Source: Saprospiraceae bacterium (lineage in GTDB: Bacteria > Bacteroidota > Bacteroidia > Chitinophagales > Saprospiraceae). Taken from it: a DNA stretch of 64,000 nucleotides. Positions 47,858 to 56,532 of the stretch are shown here, in pieces. The position numbers and the translations under genes are program-made. The notes beneath the pieces are model-generated. The model did not search any database and was not told the origin of the DNA. It saw only the letters and a list, made by a program, of their open reading frames with translations. Location: positions 310,001-374,000 of the forward strand of contig JADKDE010000002.1 of the NCBI GenBank assembly GCA_016718505.1. Direction: 5' to 3'. How positions within the stretch are numbered: the stretch's first letter is position 1; each line of letters starts with the position of its first letter.

Positions 47858-49726
47858 ATGTTACAGAAACTTGTATTTTTTCTAAGTATAACCTTCCTAT
47901 GGACACAGTGTACATCTGAAAAAAAAGGCAATAACACAACCAATAAACTTCAAAACGATTTGACAATGGATCATCACAGCTTTGGCAAACCCAACGAAAT
48001 AGCCACAAAACACCTAGCATTGGATTTGGAAGTCGATTTTTCTTCCCAAAAAATTAAGGGAAAAGTCAGCTTAACTCTTGAAAATCACGGTTTTACAACC
48101 TTACATTTGGATACAAGAAATCTGAATATCCAAAAAGTCACCCTGGGCGAAAAGGAAGAAAAAACAGTATTTACACTAGAAGATACGATCCCGTTTCTAG
48201 GACAAGATTTGGCAATAGAGGTAAAGCCTGAAACCAATTTGGTCCACGTTTATTATGAAACTACGGCAGGTTCGGACGCCTTACAGTGGCTTTCTGCCGC
48301 CCAAACTTCTGGTAAGAGTCTTCCGTATTTGTTCACCCAAGGACAAGCCATTTTGACCAGAACATGGATTCCTTGTCAAGACAGCCCAGGCAATAGAATC
48401 ACGTATTCGGCGCGTGTTAAAGTACCCCAAGAGCTGATGGTGGTTATGTCCGCGGACAATCCACAGGCCAAGAACAATACAGGGATTTATGCCTTTGAGA
48501 TGAAACAGCCGATACCTCCATATTTGATCGCTATGACCATTGGAAACCTCGCATTCAAGCCGCTAGGAGAGAGGACTGGGGTATATGCAGAGCCAGAGAT
48601 GTTGGAGAAATCTGCTTATGAATTCGTGGACATGGAGAAAATGCTCATCGCTGCGGAAAATTTGTACGGGAAGTACCTTTGGGGACGATATGATGTCATC
48701 GTATTGCCGCCAAGTTTTCCTTTTGGTGGGATGGAAAATCCAAAACTTACTTTCGCTACGCCTACGATTATCACGGGAGATAGATCTTTAACTTCATTGG
48801 TAGCGCATGAGTTGGCCCATTCCTGGTCTGGAAATTTGGTCACAAACGCTACTTGGAATGATTTCTGGCTTAACGAAGGATTCACGGTGTATTTCGAGCG
48901 TAGGATCATGGAAAGTCTCTACGGAGCGGACTATGCCGAGATGCTCGCTTTACTTGGGTACCAAGATCTGAAAGCCACCATAGAGAGCCTAGGACAAGAC
49001 AGCGCAGATACGCACCTATTCCTAGCATTGAAGGGTCGTGACGCAGACGATGGGATGAATGATATCGCCTACGAAAAAGGATATTTGATGCTTAGGACAA
49101 TAGAAAGCATCATTGGCAGGAGCAAATTTGACGCCTTTTTGAAGGAATATTTCCACAGCCACGCCTTCCAATCCATTGATACCAAGACATTTATCGATTA
49201 TTTTTATAGTAAAATTCCAAAAGCTACTTTGGGCGATTTCACCTTAGAAGCGTGGATTTATGCCCCAGGAATTCCAGCTGGACACTATGAAAATAAGTCA
49301 AAGAAATTTGCCCTGATTGATAAAAAAGTGGAGGCCTTTATCAAAAATGACGATATCCGCAAATGGGATACCAAATCTTGGACAACGCACGAATGGTTGC
49401 ATTTTATTAGAAATCTGCCTAAGGATTTGGATCAAGAAAAAATGAAAAATTTGGATCTCGTGTTCAACTTTTCGGATAGTGGAAATGCCGAGATTCTTGA
49501 CGTGTGGTTTGAACTAGCCATCTACAATGGATATATCCACAGTATCGAGGATAAATTGGAGGCGTTTTTGGTGTCGGTGGGAAGGCGAAAGTTCTTGACT
49601 CCGCTATACAAAGGACTTAAAGAAACCAATCAATTGGAATTGGCGAAAAAAATATACAATAAGGCTCGGCCAAATTATCACTCAGTCGCAACCCATACGA
49701 TGGATGAGTTGTTAGGTTACAAGTAA
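47858..49726 (+). CDS. M1-family metallopeptidase (leukotriene-A4-hydrolase-like), lipoprotein
   Basis: A protein of 622 residues. The leader FFLSITFLWTQC places a lipobox Cys at 18. The exopeptidase motif GGMENP is followed by the zinc site HELAH (His317, Glu318, His321) with Glu340 in LNEGF as third ligand. The C-terminal helical domain matches the LTA4H/aminopeptidase B subgroup. It should remove N-terminal residues from peptides at the cell envelope. It is close to mrp on the same strand, but a functional link is not obvious. Confidence 0.93.
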   Translation: MLQKLVFFLSITFLWTQCTSEKKGNNTTNKLQNDLTMDHHSFGKPNEIATKHLALDLEVDFSSQKIKGKVSLTLENHGFTTLHLDTRNLNIQKVTLGEKEEKTVFTLEDTIPFLGQDLAIEVKPETNLVHVYYETTAGSDALQWLSAAQTSGKSLPYLFTQGQAILTRTWIPCQDSPGNRITYSARVKVPQELMVVMSADNPQAKNNTGIYAFEMKQPIPPYLIAMTIGNLAFKPLGERTGVYAEPEMLEKSAYEFVDMEKMLIAAENLYGKYLWGRYDVIVLPPSFPFGGMENPKLTFATPTIITGDRSLTSLVAHELAHSWSGNLVTNATWNDFWLNEGFTVYFERRIMESLYGADYAEMLALLGYQDLKATIESLGQDSADTHLFLALKGRDADDGMNDIAYEKGYLMLRTIESIIGRSKFDAFLKEYFHSHAFQSIDTKTFIDYFYSKIPKATLGDFTLEAWIYAPGIPAGHYENKSKKFALIDKKVEAFIKNDDIRKWDTKSWTTHEWLHFIRNLPKDLDQEKMKNLDLVFNFSDSGNAEILDVWFELAIYNGYIHSIEDKLEAFLVSVGRRKFLTPLYKGLKETNQLELAKKIYNKARPNYHSVATHTMDELLGYK

Positions 49727-49740
49727 CATAAGCACAGTCA

Positions 49741-49886
49741 GCCCGTGAGGGGTAGTAGTGATTCCGTATCGTCCAAAACTTTGGATGAGCGGAAGTCTCC
49801 TCCTGAAAAGTGAGGAGACCGAAACGAAGTGGAGTCACGAATGACCCGACCCGAACTCGGTCGCAAGACGAGAGAGGGACACGGCC
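49741..49886 (-). repeat. Dispersed palindromic element, copy C (minus orientation)
   Basis: Closing arms CCGTG (49743-49747) and CACGG (49880-49884). Read on the minus strand it carries CCCTCTCTCG, CGGGTCGGGTC, GACTCCACTTCG and, near the end, CACTACTACCCCTCACG, which matches copy A (CATTACTACCCCTGACG). An internal hairpin pairs CTCCTC with GAGGAG. It begins 15 bp after the peptidase stop and fills the gap before the peroxidase gene. Confidence 0.7.
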
Positions 49887-49922
49887 AAAATTTATTTTAT
49901 TTATCAAAAAAATTTAAGAGAA

Positions 49923-50462
49923 ATGTACCATTTTATCACTTTATTAATCTTAATCACCATGATTGGAAATCCCAAAACTGTATTCGATTATACCGTAAAA
50001 GACTTGGCTGGAAAGGAAACGACGCTGGCAGAACACAAAGGAAAAGTCATCATGATCGTGAATACGGCGTCCGAATGTGGGCTTACTCCACAGCTGGGTG
50101 GACTCGAAAAATTGTACCAAAAATATAAGTCTAGAGGCTTTGTCATCATCGGTTTTCCTTCGAATGAATTCCTGTTCCAAGAGCCGCTGAATGGGCAAGA
50201 AATAGCCCAGTTTTGTAGCAAAAATTATGGCGTAACTTTCCCTATTATGGGCAAGACCACCGTCAAAGGTGGAGACCAAACCCCGCTGTACCAATACCTC
50301 ACGAAAAAGGAGCAAAATGGCGTCGTGGATCAAGAGCCCACTTGGAATTTTCACAAGTATATGGTGGATAAAAATGGTCATGTAGTGGCGGAATTCTCCC
50401 CTAAAACAGAACCTGAATCCAAAGATATCACGGAGAAAATTGAGGAAATGTTAGGAAAATAA
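49923..50462 (+). CDS. Glutathione peroxidase-family thiol peroxidase
   Basis: A protein of 179 residues. Peroxidatic Cys in NTASECGLTPQ (not selenocysteine), Gln in FLFQEP, Trp and Asn in TWNFHKY complete the catalytic tetrad. The usual FPCNQF is changed to FPSNEF. A second Cys in IAQFCSKNYGVTFP is at the resolving position of thioredoxin-dependent two-Cys members, so reduction by thioredoxin is likely. The hydrophobic N-terminus (MYHFITLLILITMIG) could be a signal or an over-extended start; an internal ATG at 49959 would give a cytoplasmic form. Confidence 0.9.
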   Translation: MYHFITLLILITMIGNPKTVFDYTVKDLAGKETTLAEHKGKVIMIVNTASECGLTPQLGGLEKLYQKYKSRGFVIIGFPSNEFLFQEPLNGQEIAQFCSKNYGVTFPIMGKTTVKGGDQTPLYQYLTKKEQNGVVDQEPTWNFHKYMVDKNGHVVAEFSPKTEPESKDITEKIEEMLGK

Positions 50463-50475
50463 TTCCTAGATTTTC

Positions 50476-51432
50476 TTAGGCTTTTTGTTTTTCTTCGAGG
50501 ATTCTTTGTCTTCTAATCTCTCTATTGACGGCGATGCTGGCATTCAATTCGAAGCCCAGCAGCAGGATGAAGGAATTGATCTGAATCCAAATCATCACGA
50601 CGATAAGCGCTCCGATGGAGCCATAGACCTTGTTGTAGGTGCCGAAATTATTGACAAAATAGGAGAATCCGATCGATGAACAAATCGAGAAAAAGGTAGC
50701 CAAAGCCGCTCCTGGCGTGACGTAAGGCAGCCTTCGCTTCGTGGGGATCGCATAGCGATAAATGGTTGTTATGACTGCGTAGAATAGCGATACCACTACA
50801 ACCCACTTTAGTACGTTGAAAAAGACCCTCGAAAAGGTGTTCATGGCAAGCCACTTGAACAGCGTTCCAAATATCAAATTGCTTAGAATGATGAACAATG
50901 CCGAGCCAATCACAAGGATCGCCAATAGGAAGGTCATGCGGATCGCTATCACCCTTTTTTCTACTCCCGAGCGCTTCTTGAAGGTATCGTCGTATGTCTT
51001 TTCAAATCCTCGCATGAGCGCCATCATCCCGTTGGATGCAAAATAAACCGCCATGATAAAACCCACCGAGAGCAAGCCTCCACGCTTCTTTTTGGTGAGA
51101 TCAGTTATAATTTCATTTAGAAAATTGGTTGCATTGTTGGGCAAAAAATCGTTCAAGTATCCGTTGATGATATTGTCCAAATTGGATATTGGGAGCAAGG
51201 GAACCAAGGTAAACAAAAAGATGATCGTCGGAAATAAGGAAAGCATAAAACTGAATGCCACACTGTTGGCCCTCGTGGTGATGTCGTCTCGCTTGATTTC
51301 TTTCCAAATGAATCCCACGACCGTATAGAGCGAAAGCCTAGCAAATCCCGGCAAGGTGGTTTTTTGTGACCACTTGATCACCCACCTATAAAGGTTGGTG
51401 CCGTACCAATATTCTAGGATTCTATTGCCCAT
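50476..51432 (-). CDS. YihY/BrkB-family membrane protein
   Basis: A protein of 318 residues with about six transmembrane helices. The conserved segments DDITTRANSVAFSFMLSLFPTI and RYAIPTKRRLPYVTPGAALAT define the family, once annotated as ribonuclease BN but in fact of unknown membrane function. Its start overlaps the end of the thioesterase gene by 11 bp, placing it last in a pdxJ-thioesterase-yihY operon. Confidence 0.9.
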   Translation of the reverse strand: MGNRILEYWYGTNLYRWVIKWSQKTTLPGFARLSLYTVVGFIWKEIKRDDITTRANSVAFSFMLSLFPTIIFLFTLVPLLPISNLDNIINGYLNDFLPNNATNFLNEIITDLTKKKRGGLLSVGFIMAVYFASNGMMALMRGFEKTYDDTFKKRSGVEKRVIAIRMTFLLAILVIGSALFIILSNLIFGTLFKWLAMNTFSRVFFNVLKWVVVVSLFYAVITTIYRYAIPTKRRLPYVTPGAALATFFSICSSIGFSYFVNNFGTYNKVYGSIGALIVVMIWIQINSFILLLGFELNASIAVNREIRRQRILEEKQKA

Positions 51433-51838
51433 GAAAAAAGTGCTGAACGGCTTCTATCAAAAATTCAGGCGTGTGGATGCGTTTCATCGTCATGGAATCT
51501 ACAAAACAGAGCTTTACTTTGGCTTTGGTCAGGAGCTCGTCGGCTTCATTGAATATCTCGAATTCATACTTGAAATCCTTGATGGGAAGCTCCGTCAAAA
51601 CCGTTTTTACGGTGAGCAAATCGTCGTAATACGCAGGCCGATAGTAGTGGACCTCCATGGACATCACGGGCATTATAACCTTGTGGATATCCTCTAAGTC
51701 CTTGTAAGTCAAGCCGATAGATCGTATCATCTCGACTCTTGCCACTTCGAGATACTCAGCATAGTGACCGTAATACAAATACCCCATCTTGTCGGTTTCG
51801 CCATAACGAACTCTAATTTGTGTTTCGTGATTCCACAT
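51422..51838 (-). CDS. Acyl-CoA thioesterase, hotdog fold (YbgC/4HBT-like)
   Basis: Start set at ATG 51838 (MWNHETQIRVRYGETDKMGY), giving 138 residues; the longer frame runs into pdxJ. The active-site region RYGETDKMGYLYYGHYAEYLEVAR has the Asp (ETD) and Tyr/His pattern of YbgC-like thioesterases, followed by the hotdog helix. The fold hydrolyses short acyl-CoA or acyl-ACP; the substrate is not known. It sits 16 bp after pdxJ and overlaps the next gene. Confidence 0.87.
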   Translation of the reverse strand: MWNHETQIRVRYGETDKMGYLYYGHYAEYLEVARVEMIRSIGLTYKDLEDIHKVIMPVMSMEVHYYRPAYYDDLLTVKTVLTELPIKDFKYEFEIFNEADELLTKAKVKLCFVDSMTMKRIHTPEFLIEAVQHFFHGQ

Positions 51839-51854
51839 AGTTTTTGTATTTTGG

Positions 51855-52568
51855 TTAAGAAAGTTTGGACAAATACATCTGAATCGAATTCTGTAAGCCG
51901 TAGTAAATCGCATCGCAAATCAAGGCGTGGCCGATGGATACTTCTAGCAAATCTACCACGTTTTCGCGATAAAATTTCAAATTTTTGAGATTGAGGTCGT
52001 GGCCCGCATTGAGTCCAAGTCCTAGAGTTGCTGCCGCTTGTGAAGCAAGTGCGTGTGGCGCCACCGCATCATAAGGATCGTGCTCGAAGTCGTGTGCAAA
52101 TTTTCCCGTATAGAGCTCTATCCGATCGGTGCCAATACGCGCCGCGTAGTCCACCATTTCTTCTTCTGGATTGAGGAATAACGACACCCGAATCCCAGCA
52201 GATTTGAGGTGACCTACAACGTCTTGCAAAAATCCAAATTGCCCCTTGGTATCCCAGCCAGCGTCACTCGTCAGCACCCCAGGCGGATCTGGTACGAGGG
52301 TGCATTGATGCGGTTTTACAGCCATGACTGTCTTCAGAAATCGCTCGTCCGGGTACCCTTCGATATTAAATTCGGTGGTATTTTGATCCCTCAAAGGTTG
52401 CAAATCGCTGTATCGCACATGCCTTTCGTCGGGGCGAGGATGCACTGTAATCCCCTGCGCACCCCAAAGCTCGCAGTCCTTGGCGACGGTCAGTAGATTG
52501 GGCATATTGCCAAGCCGAGAATTGCGTATCAACGCCACTTTGTTGATGTTTACGCTGAGTTTCGTCAT
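51855..52568 (-). CDS. pdxJ: Pyridoxine 5'-phosphate synthase
   Basis: A protein of 237 residues. It condenses 1-deoxy-xylulose-5-phosphate with 3-amino-2-oxopropyl phosphate, the last ring-forming step of the DXP-dependent vitamin B6 pathway. Visible motifs: TKLSVNINKVALIRNSR, ITVHPRPDERHVR (catalytic and phosphate-binding residues), CTLVPDPPG, and GLGLNAGHDLNLKNL with ISIGHAL-like VSIGHALICDA. First gene of a three-gene operon. Interestingly, a PLP-binding YggS protein is encoded 9 kb away. Confidence 0.96.
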   Translation of the reverse strand: MTKLSVNINKVALIRNSRLGNMPNLLTVAKDCELWGAQGITVHPRPDERHVRYSDLQPLRDQNTTEFNIEGYPDERFLKTVMAVKPHQCTLVPDPPGVLTSDAGWDTKGQFGFLQDVVGHLKSAGIRVSLFLNPEEEMVDYAARIGTDRIELYTGKFAHDFEHDPYDAVAPHALASQAAATLGLGLNAGHDLNLKNLKFYRENVVDLLEVSIGHALICDAIYYGLQNSIQMYLSKLS

Positions 52569-52636
52569 CGTGTGCTGCTTTTATTATTTAAGAATTATCC
52601 TTGCAAAATTACCGATTTTATTTGGATTTTTTAGGA

Positions 52637-52770
52637 TGGCGTGCCCTTCCATCGCCACGAGGGCGATATCAGGTCGGGTGTTGCGTGGGTTCCGTCTCTA
52701 TCCGTCAGGACGGATAGAGACTCTCGGCACTTGACAGTGCCGAGACCACTCCGCCCCCCACGCGCGGAGG
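52637..52770 (+). repeat. Dispersed palindromic element, copy D
   Basis: Arms GCGTG (52639-52643) and CACGC (52759-52763) close the element. Inside are GGTCGGGT, GTGGGTTCCGTCTC and two near-perfect hairpins, one around TATCCGTCAGGACGGATA and one around CGGCACTTGACAGTGCCG. It lies 70 bp before the pdxJ start. Orientation is assigned from the order of the anchors. Confidence 0.7.
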
Positions 52771-53115
52771 AACTTCTTCTAGCACAAGAGTTGAAAATTT
52801 AGTGCAAAAACCAAGTCAAAACTAGATAAAATTTTTAGAACACCATGATATTAGAAATCTATTATTTTATAATTATATCGTTGTTAATCAATGTTTTATG
52901 AGATTTTAAAAATATAATAATGCTTAAAATTTATTTGATTATATTTGTCAGATGATTTGAAAGCTACTTACATTTAATCAAATGTTAGGCCTCATTTTAG
53001 AACAACCCTGCTAATCAGATTTAATTTATTATTTTGATGCCTATTAATTTTGAACCTATTTTTGACGATTTTATGACTTTTCTTTTTTATAAATACTCAA
53101 TCACAAACAAATAAA
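52771..53115. other. Noncoding gap
   Basis: AT-rich. TATATTTG at 52940-52947 fits the -7 consensus but lies 169 bp before the next start. No gene seen. Confidence 0.4.
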
Positions 53116-53661
53116 ATGACAAATAATGACACTTTGAAATTACCCAAACTATTCTTTGACGAAAATGGCGAGTTGGTAATTACGGCTTCTGCAACTTCAT
53201 CTAAACATGACTTTGATTTTTTTGAAGGTATGTGGAAACTTCAAAATAGGAAACTGAAAACAAGATTAAACCATTGTACCGAATGGATAGAGTTTGAATC
53301 AACCCAAAAAATGTATAAAGTTTTAAATGGCATTGGAAATATTGACAATTTTCTAGCAACATTTGACGGACAGCCATTTGAAGGAATGACTGTTAGACTT
53401 TTTAATCCTAAGACAAAGTTGTGGAGTATTTATTGGGCAGACTCTAATGAAGGGAGATTAGACCCACCAGTTTTAGGGTCTTTTGAAAACAATGTTGGAC
53501 ACTTTATCACCAAGGATACTTTTAACGGAAAAAACATTTTAGTAGCATTTCGTTGGGATGCAAGAAAAAAAGATAATCCGATTTGGAGCCAAGCTTTTTC
53601 AGAAGATAACGGGAATACTTGGGAATGGAATTGGTTTATGTATATGAGTAAAATAAACTGA
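53116..53661 (+). CDS. DUF1579-like, lipocalin-type cytoplasmic protein
   Basis: A protein of 181 residues without a signal peptide. The motif KHDFDFFEGMWKLQNRKLKTR followed by WIEFESTQKMYKVLNGIGNI, FEGMTVRLFNPKTKLWSIYW and a final WEWNWFMYMSKI is a calycin-like beta-barrel family of unknown function, often annotated DUF1579. It stands alone. No enzymatic residues can be assigned. Confidence 0.65.
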   Translation: MTNNDTLKLPKLFFDENGELVITASATSSKHDFDFFEGMWKLQNRKLKTRLNHCTEWIEFESTQKMYKVLNGIGNIDNFLATFDGQPFEGMTVRLFNPKTKLWSIYWADSNEGRLDPPVLGSFENNVGHFITKDTFNGKNILVAFRWDARKKDNPIWSQAFSEDNGNTWEWNWFMYMSKIN

Positions 53662-53754
53662 ATGTTGAAAGAACAACGAACCATTAAGATAGTTTTGCCA
53701 AAAGCTGGGCAAAATTGGTAACTTTAGCTTTTGGAATTCTATAGAACATTTTTG

Positions 53755-53762
53755 TAAATTTG
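53755..53762 (+). promoter_or_regulatory. Candidate -7 box for the barrel protein at 53849
   Basis: TAAATTTG at 53755-53762, with a TTG at 53731-53733 (21-bp spacer), fits the Bacteroidota promoter pattern and leaves an 87-bp leader. Confidence 0.45.
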
Positions 53763-53848
53763 AGCTGCACAGCCTTGAAATTGGGTGACTCCTAAATCCG
53801 TATAAACAACCGAATACTTTAATTATAAATCTAAAAACAATTCAAATT

Positions 53849-54529
53849 ATGAAACTAAAATCAATCTTACTTTTAATCCTAAGTTATGGAATTATCACTT
53901 CACTTTTTGCTCAGGATCAGCCAATTACTAAAAATTATCTACTTGGAGGCTCAATAAGCTTTCAGATACAGAAGAATTCCTTTCCATCATCAAGTATTGG
54001 CATTGGCCCAGGATTTTATTCACAAAATAATGATAATTTAAGGTATCTGACATTTTCATTTTCTCCTCAGTTTGGAAAGCAAATCTCTGAAAAATGGTTG
54101 GTCGGAATATTAGGTAATCTAAGCCTTAGTAGATATGAAAATAATAATTCTCAAGGAACAACTTTAGATTTTGACAGAAACTCGATACAATATGGAGGAG
54201 GTATCTTCGGAAGATATACAATAAACCCAGAAAATTTGTTCAATTTTTTTATCGAACCAAATATTGAATATTATTTATTTAGCCTGACAGTAAAACAAAA
54301 TTCTGTAAAAACCGAAGAGCAAAAAGCTAACTTCATTAAAATTAGGACTCAACTGGGGGGACTTTATAGAATTTCTCCAAAATTTAATTTATCTGCAAAA
54401 ATTGGAGGATTAGATTATGTCAATTGGCATTGGGAGATAGTTGGTACAAAGGATAGTAAGAATTTTAGCTCTTTTTATTCGAGTTTTAATTTGGCAAATT
54501 TATTTTTTGGATTTGAATGGAAATTTTGA
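53849..54529 (+). CDS. Outer-membrane beta-barrel protein
   Basis: A protein of 226 residues. A Sec signal peptide (MKLKSILLLILSYGIITSLF, cleavage after FAQ) is followed by alternating amphipathic strands (YLTFSFSPQFGKQISEKW, LVGILGNLSLSRYEN, IFGRYTINPENLFNFFIEP) ending in LANLFFGFEWKF with a C-terminal Phe. This is the common eight-strand OmpA/OmpX-like barrel of Bacteroidota; no function can be given. Confidence 0.85.
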   Translation: MKLKSILLLILSYGIITSLFAQDQPITKNYLLGGSISFQIQKNSFPSSSIGIGPGFYSQNNDNLRYLTFSFSPQFGKQISEKWLVGILGNLSLSRYENNNSQGTTLDFDRNSIQYGGGIFGRYTINPENLFNFFIEPNIEYYLFSLTVKQNSVKTEEQKANFIKIRTQLGGLYRISPKFNLSAKIGGLDYVNWHWEIVGTKDSKNFSSFYSSFNLANLFFGFEWKF

Positions 54530-54741
54530 AAGCAAGAATTATTTAAATAGTTTACACGAAACCAGTGGTTGGAATTATATCCTATGTAGATTATCAAGCT
54601 ATTTCATCTTCCTAATGAAACCAATCCGAAGAATAACCCATTCTCTGGCTAATTCTATTCCCTGATTGAGTGGAATTTAAATTTGGGTACAATATTCCTC
54701 CAATATATTAACTTTACGTTTTGTTTAGATAAATTAGTTTG

Positions 54742-55683
54742 ATGACCCTAGGAGCTCTTACATTGCCCAAAATATCTTATACCAAGGATTTTTTATATCT
54801 CTTGGTCATTTTCTTTGCCTTTATCCTATTGGGTTCGGGGCTAAGCTGGGCTATTCAGCAGTATTTTGGGATCGATGTGAATTATTTTAAATCGACATTG
54901 GGACAAGTAGATTTATTTCAGCGGATGGGGTGGAGATTTCTCCTCCTTGTCAATCATTTGTTCTTTTTTGTCTTGCCCTCAGCCTTCTTTTTTGCTTATT
55001 ATCTCCGCAAGGATCCAGACATTTTGCGATGGAAGCAACTTCCTTCTGCCAAAACTTTTATATTGATTTTGGGATTGGTGTTGGGGTCATTCGGGATAGT
55101 GGCAGCCTTGGCTTATATCAACGAGTTGGTTCCATTGCCTAGCTATTTGCAAGCCATGGAAGATAAAACACAAAAATTGATAGGCATCATTCTGACATGC
55201 GAGTATTTCTATGAATTTTTGTTCAATCTTTTACTAGTCGCCATCATACCCGCTATAGGGGAGGAATTATTTTTCAGAGGAATAATCCAGTCCTATATCA
55301 AATCATTTTTGAATCCGTTGTGGGCTATCGTCATAACTGCCCTGATTTTTAGTGCGGCGCATGGTCAGTTCGAAGGATTTTTGCCTAGGTTTTTTCTAGG
55401 GCTTTTGCTAGGTTGGTTGTTTCAGCGCAGTGGTTCGATTACCTTGCCTATTCTGACGCATTGTATCTTTAATGGGATTCAAGTCGTCATTCAATATACA
55501 ACACAAGCACCCATAGATCAAGAACCTTGGGATGCCTTACCGTATTATCAAATATTGGGAAGTGGCGTTTTATTTGCCATTCCTTTTTTCTACTGTGTTT
55601 ACTTGCTCAATCATGAATATTTGACCACTGAATCCACTAAACATCGCCTAGAAGATCTAAATGACCAATTTCCAACAACGTAG
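54742..55683 (+). CDS. CPBP-family intramembrane metalloprotease
   Basis: A protein of 313 residues with eight or so hydrophobic helices. The catalytic motif EELFFRG follows IIPAIG, and the later FxxxH (FSAAHGQFEGF) and HCIFNGIQ complete the Abi/CAAX protease family signature. Bacterial members process or immunise against peptides; the substrate is unknown. ATG 54742 is used rather than the TTG just before it. Its 3' end overlaps cdsA by 23 bp. Confidence 0.88.
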   Translation: MTLGALTLPKISYTKDFLYLLVIFFAFILLGSGLSWAIQQYFGIDVNYFKSTLGQVDLFQRMGWRFLLLVNHLFFFVLPSAFFFAYYLRKDPDILRWKQLPSAKTFILILGLVLGSFGIVAALAYINELVPLPSYLQAMEDKTQKLIGIILTCEYFYEFLFNLLLVAIIPAIGEELFFRGIIQSYIKSFLNPLWAIVITALIFSAAHGQFEGFLPRFFLGLLLGWLFQRSGSITLPILTHCIFNGIQVVIQYTTQAPIDQEPWDALPYYQILGSGVLFAIPFFYCVYLLNHEYLTTESTKHRLEDLNDQFPTT

Positions 55684-56455
55684 TGTTACCGGCTTTATTT
55701 TTGCAGGAACTATTTTGACGTGCAGTCACTATGGCGGCATACCTCTTTTGGTGATGTTGGCCATCGTGGTGATTATGTGCTTGTATGAATGGACTCAAAT
55801 CATTTTCAAGCTGGATGGAAGGGAAGCAAATATCCCCATGCCTTTTGTGATTTCATTCGTGGGGCTTTGTCTTTTTTTCTTTTATGATTTTTACAATGAA
55901 CAGATCGATGACGATATTATTTGGTATTTGATGCTGGGATATTTTGGTTATTTCTTGTTTTTTATGTTCAAGATTTTTCCATTGATTAAAAATATCCCTT
56001 TCAATATTTTATTGGGTTTTATTTATATCATCACGCCCATTGCTGCAGCTTTGAAGATAGGCACGGACCTTATGTGGCTATTGCCATTTTTGTGGTGCAG
56101 CGATACGGGAGCCTATTTTATTGGAAAATACTTCGGCTCAACCCCGCTTTTGCCAGCAGTATCGCCCAAGAAGACGGTAGAGGGGCTTTTGGGCGGCTTT
56201 ATTACTTGTTTGCTATATGCAGCTATTCTCATGCATTTTAAGATAATAGAATTGCCTTTAACAGGGTTGTGTCTGTCACTGGCTGCGGCAGGGCTGGGGA
56301 CATTGGGAGACTTGTCCGAATCTCTCGTCAAGCGACAAGCCAAAATCAAGGATAGCAGTCATTTTCTGCCAGGACATGGAGGATTTTTGGATAGGTTCGA
56401 TTCTTTTCTATTTTTCGTTCCAGCAGCTTACTTTATATTGAAGCATCTGCATTAA
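55661..56455 (+). CDS. cdsA: Phosphatidate cytidylyltransferase
   Basis: A protein of 264 residues, eight or so membrane helices. Makes CDP-diacylglycerol from phosphatidate and CTP, the branch point of phospholipid synthesis. The signature is present: CSDTGAYFIGKYFG, SPKKTVEGLLGG, then ESLVKRQAKIKDSSHFLPGH and GGFLDRFDSFLF. Start MTNFQQRSVTG overlaps the preceding protease gene, suggesting coupling. Confidence 0.93.
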   Translation: MTNFQQRSVTGFIFAGTILTCSHYGGIPLLVMLAIVVIMCLYEWTQIIFKLDGREANIPMPFVISFVGLCLFFFYDFYNEQIDDDIIWYLMLGYFGYFLFFMFKIFPLIKNIPFNILLGFIYIITPIAAALKIGTDLMWLLPFLWCSDTGAYFIGKYFGSTPLLPAVSPKKTVEGLLGGFITCLLYAAILMHFKIIELPLTGLCLSLAAAGLGTLGDLSESLVKRQAKIKDSSHFLPGHGGFLDRFDSFLFFVPAAYFILKHLH

Positions 56456-56516
56456 ATAAAAATGCCAAAACCTTGTTTAATCTCAGTATTTATGCTGTCG
56501 ATTGAAAGCCTTTTTT

Positions 56517-56524
56517 TACTTTTG
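56517..56524 (+). promoter_or_regulatory. Candidate -7 box immediately before smc
   Basis: TACTTTTG fits TAnnTTTG and ends 8 bp before the smc ATG (56533). A TTG at 56492-56494 gives a 22-bp spacer. If used, the transcript would have almost no leader. Confidence 0.55.
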
Positions 56525-56532
56525 CACACGAC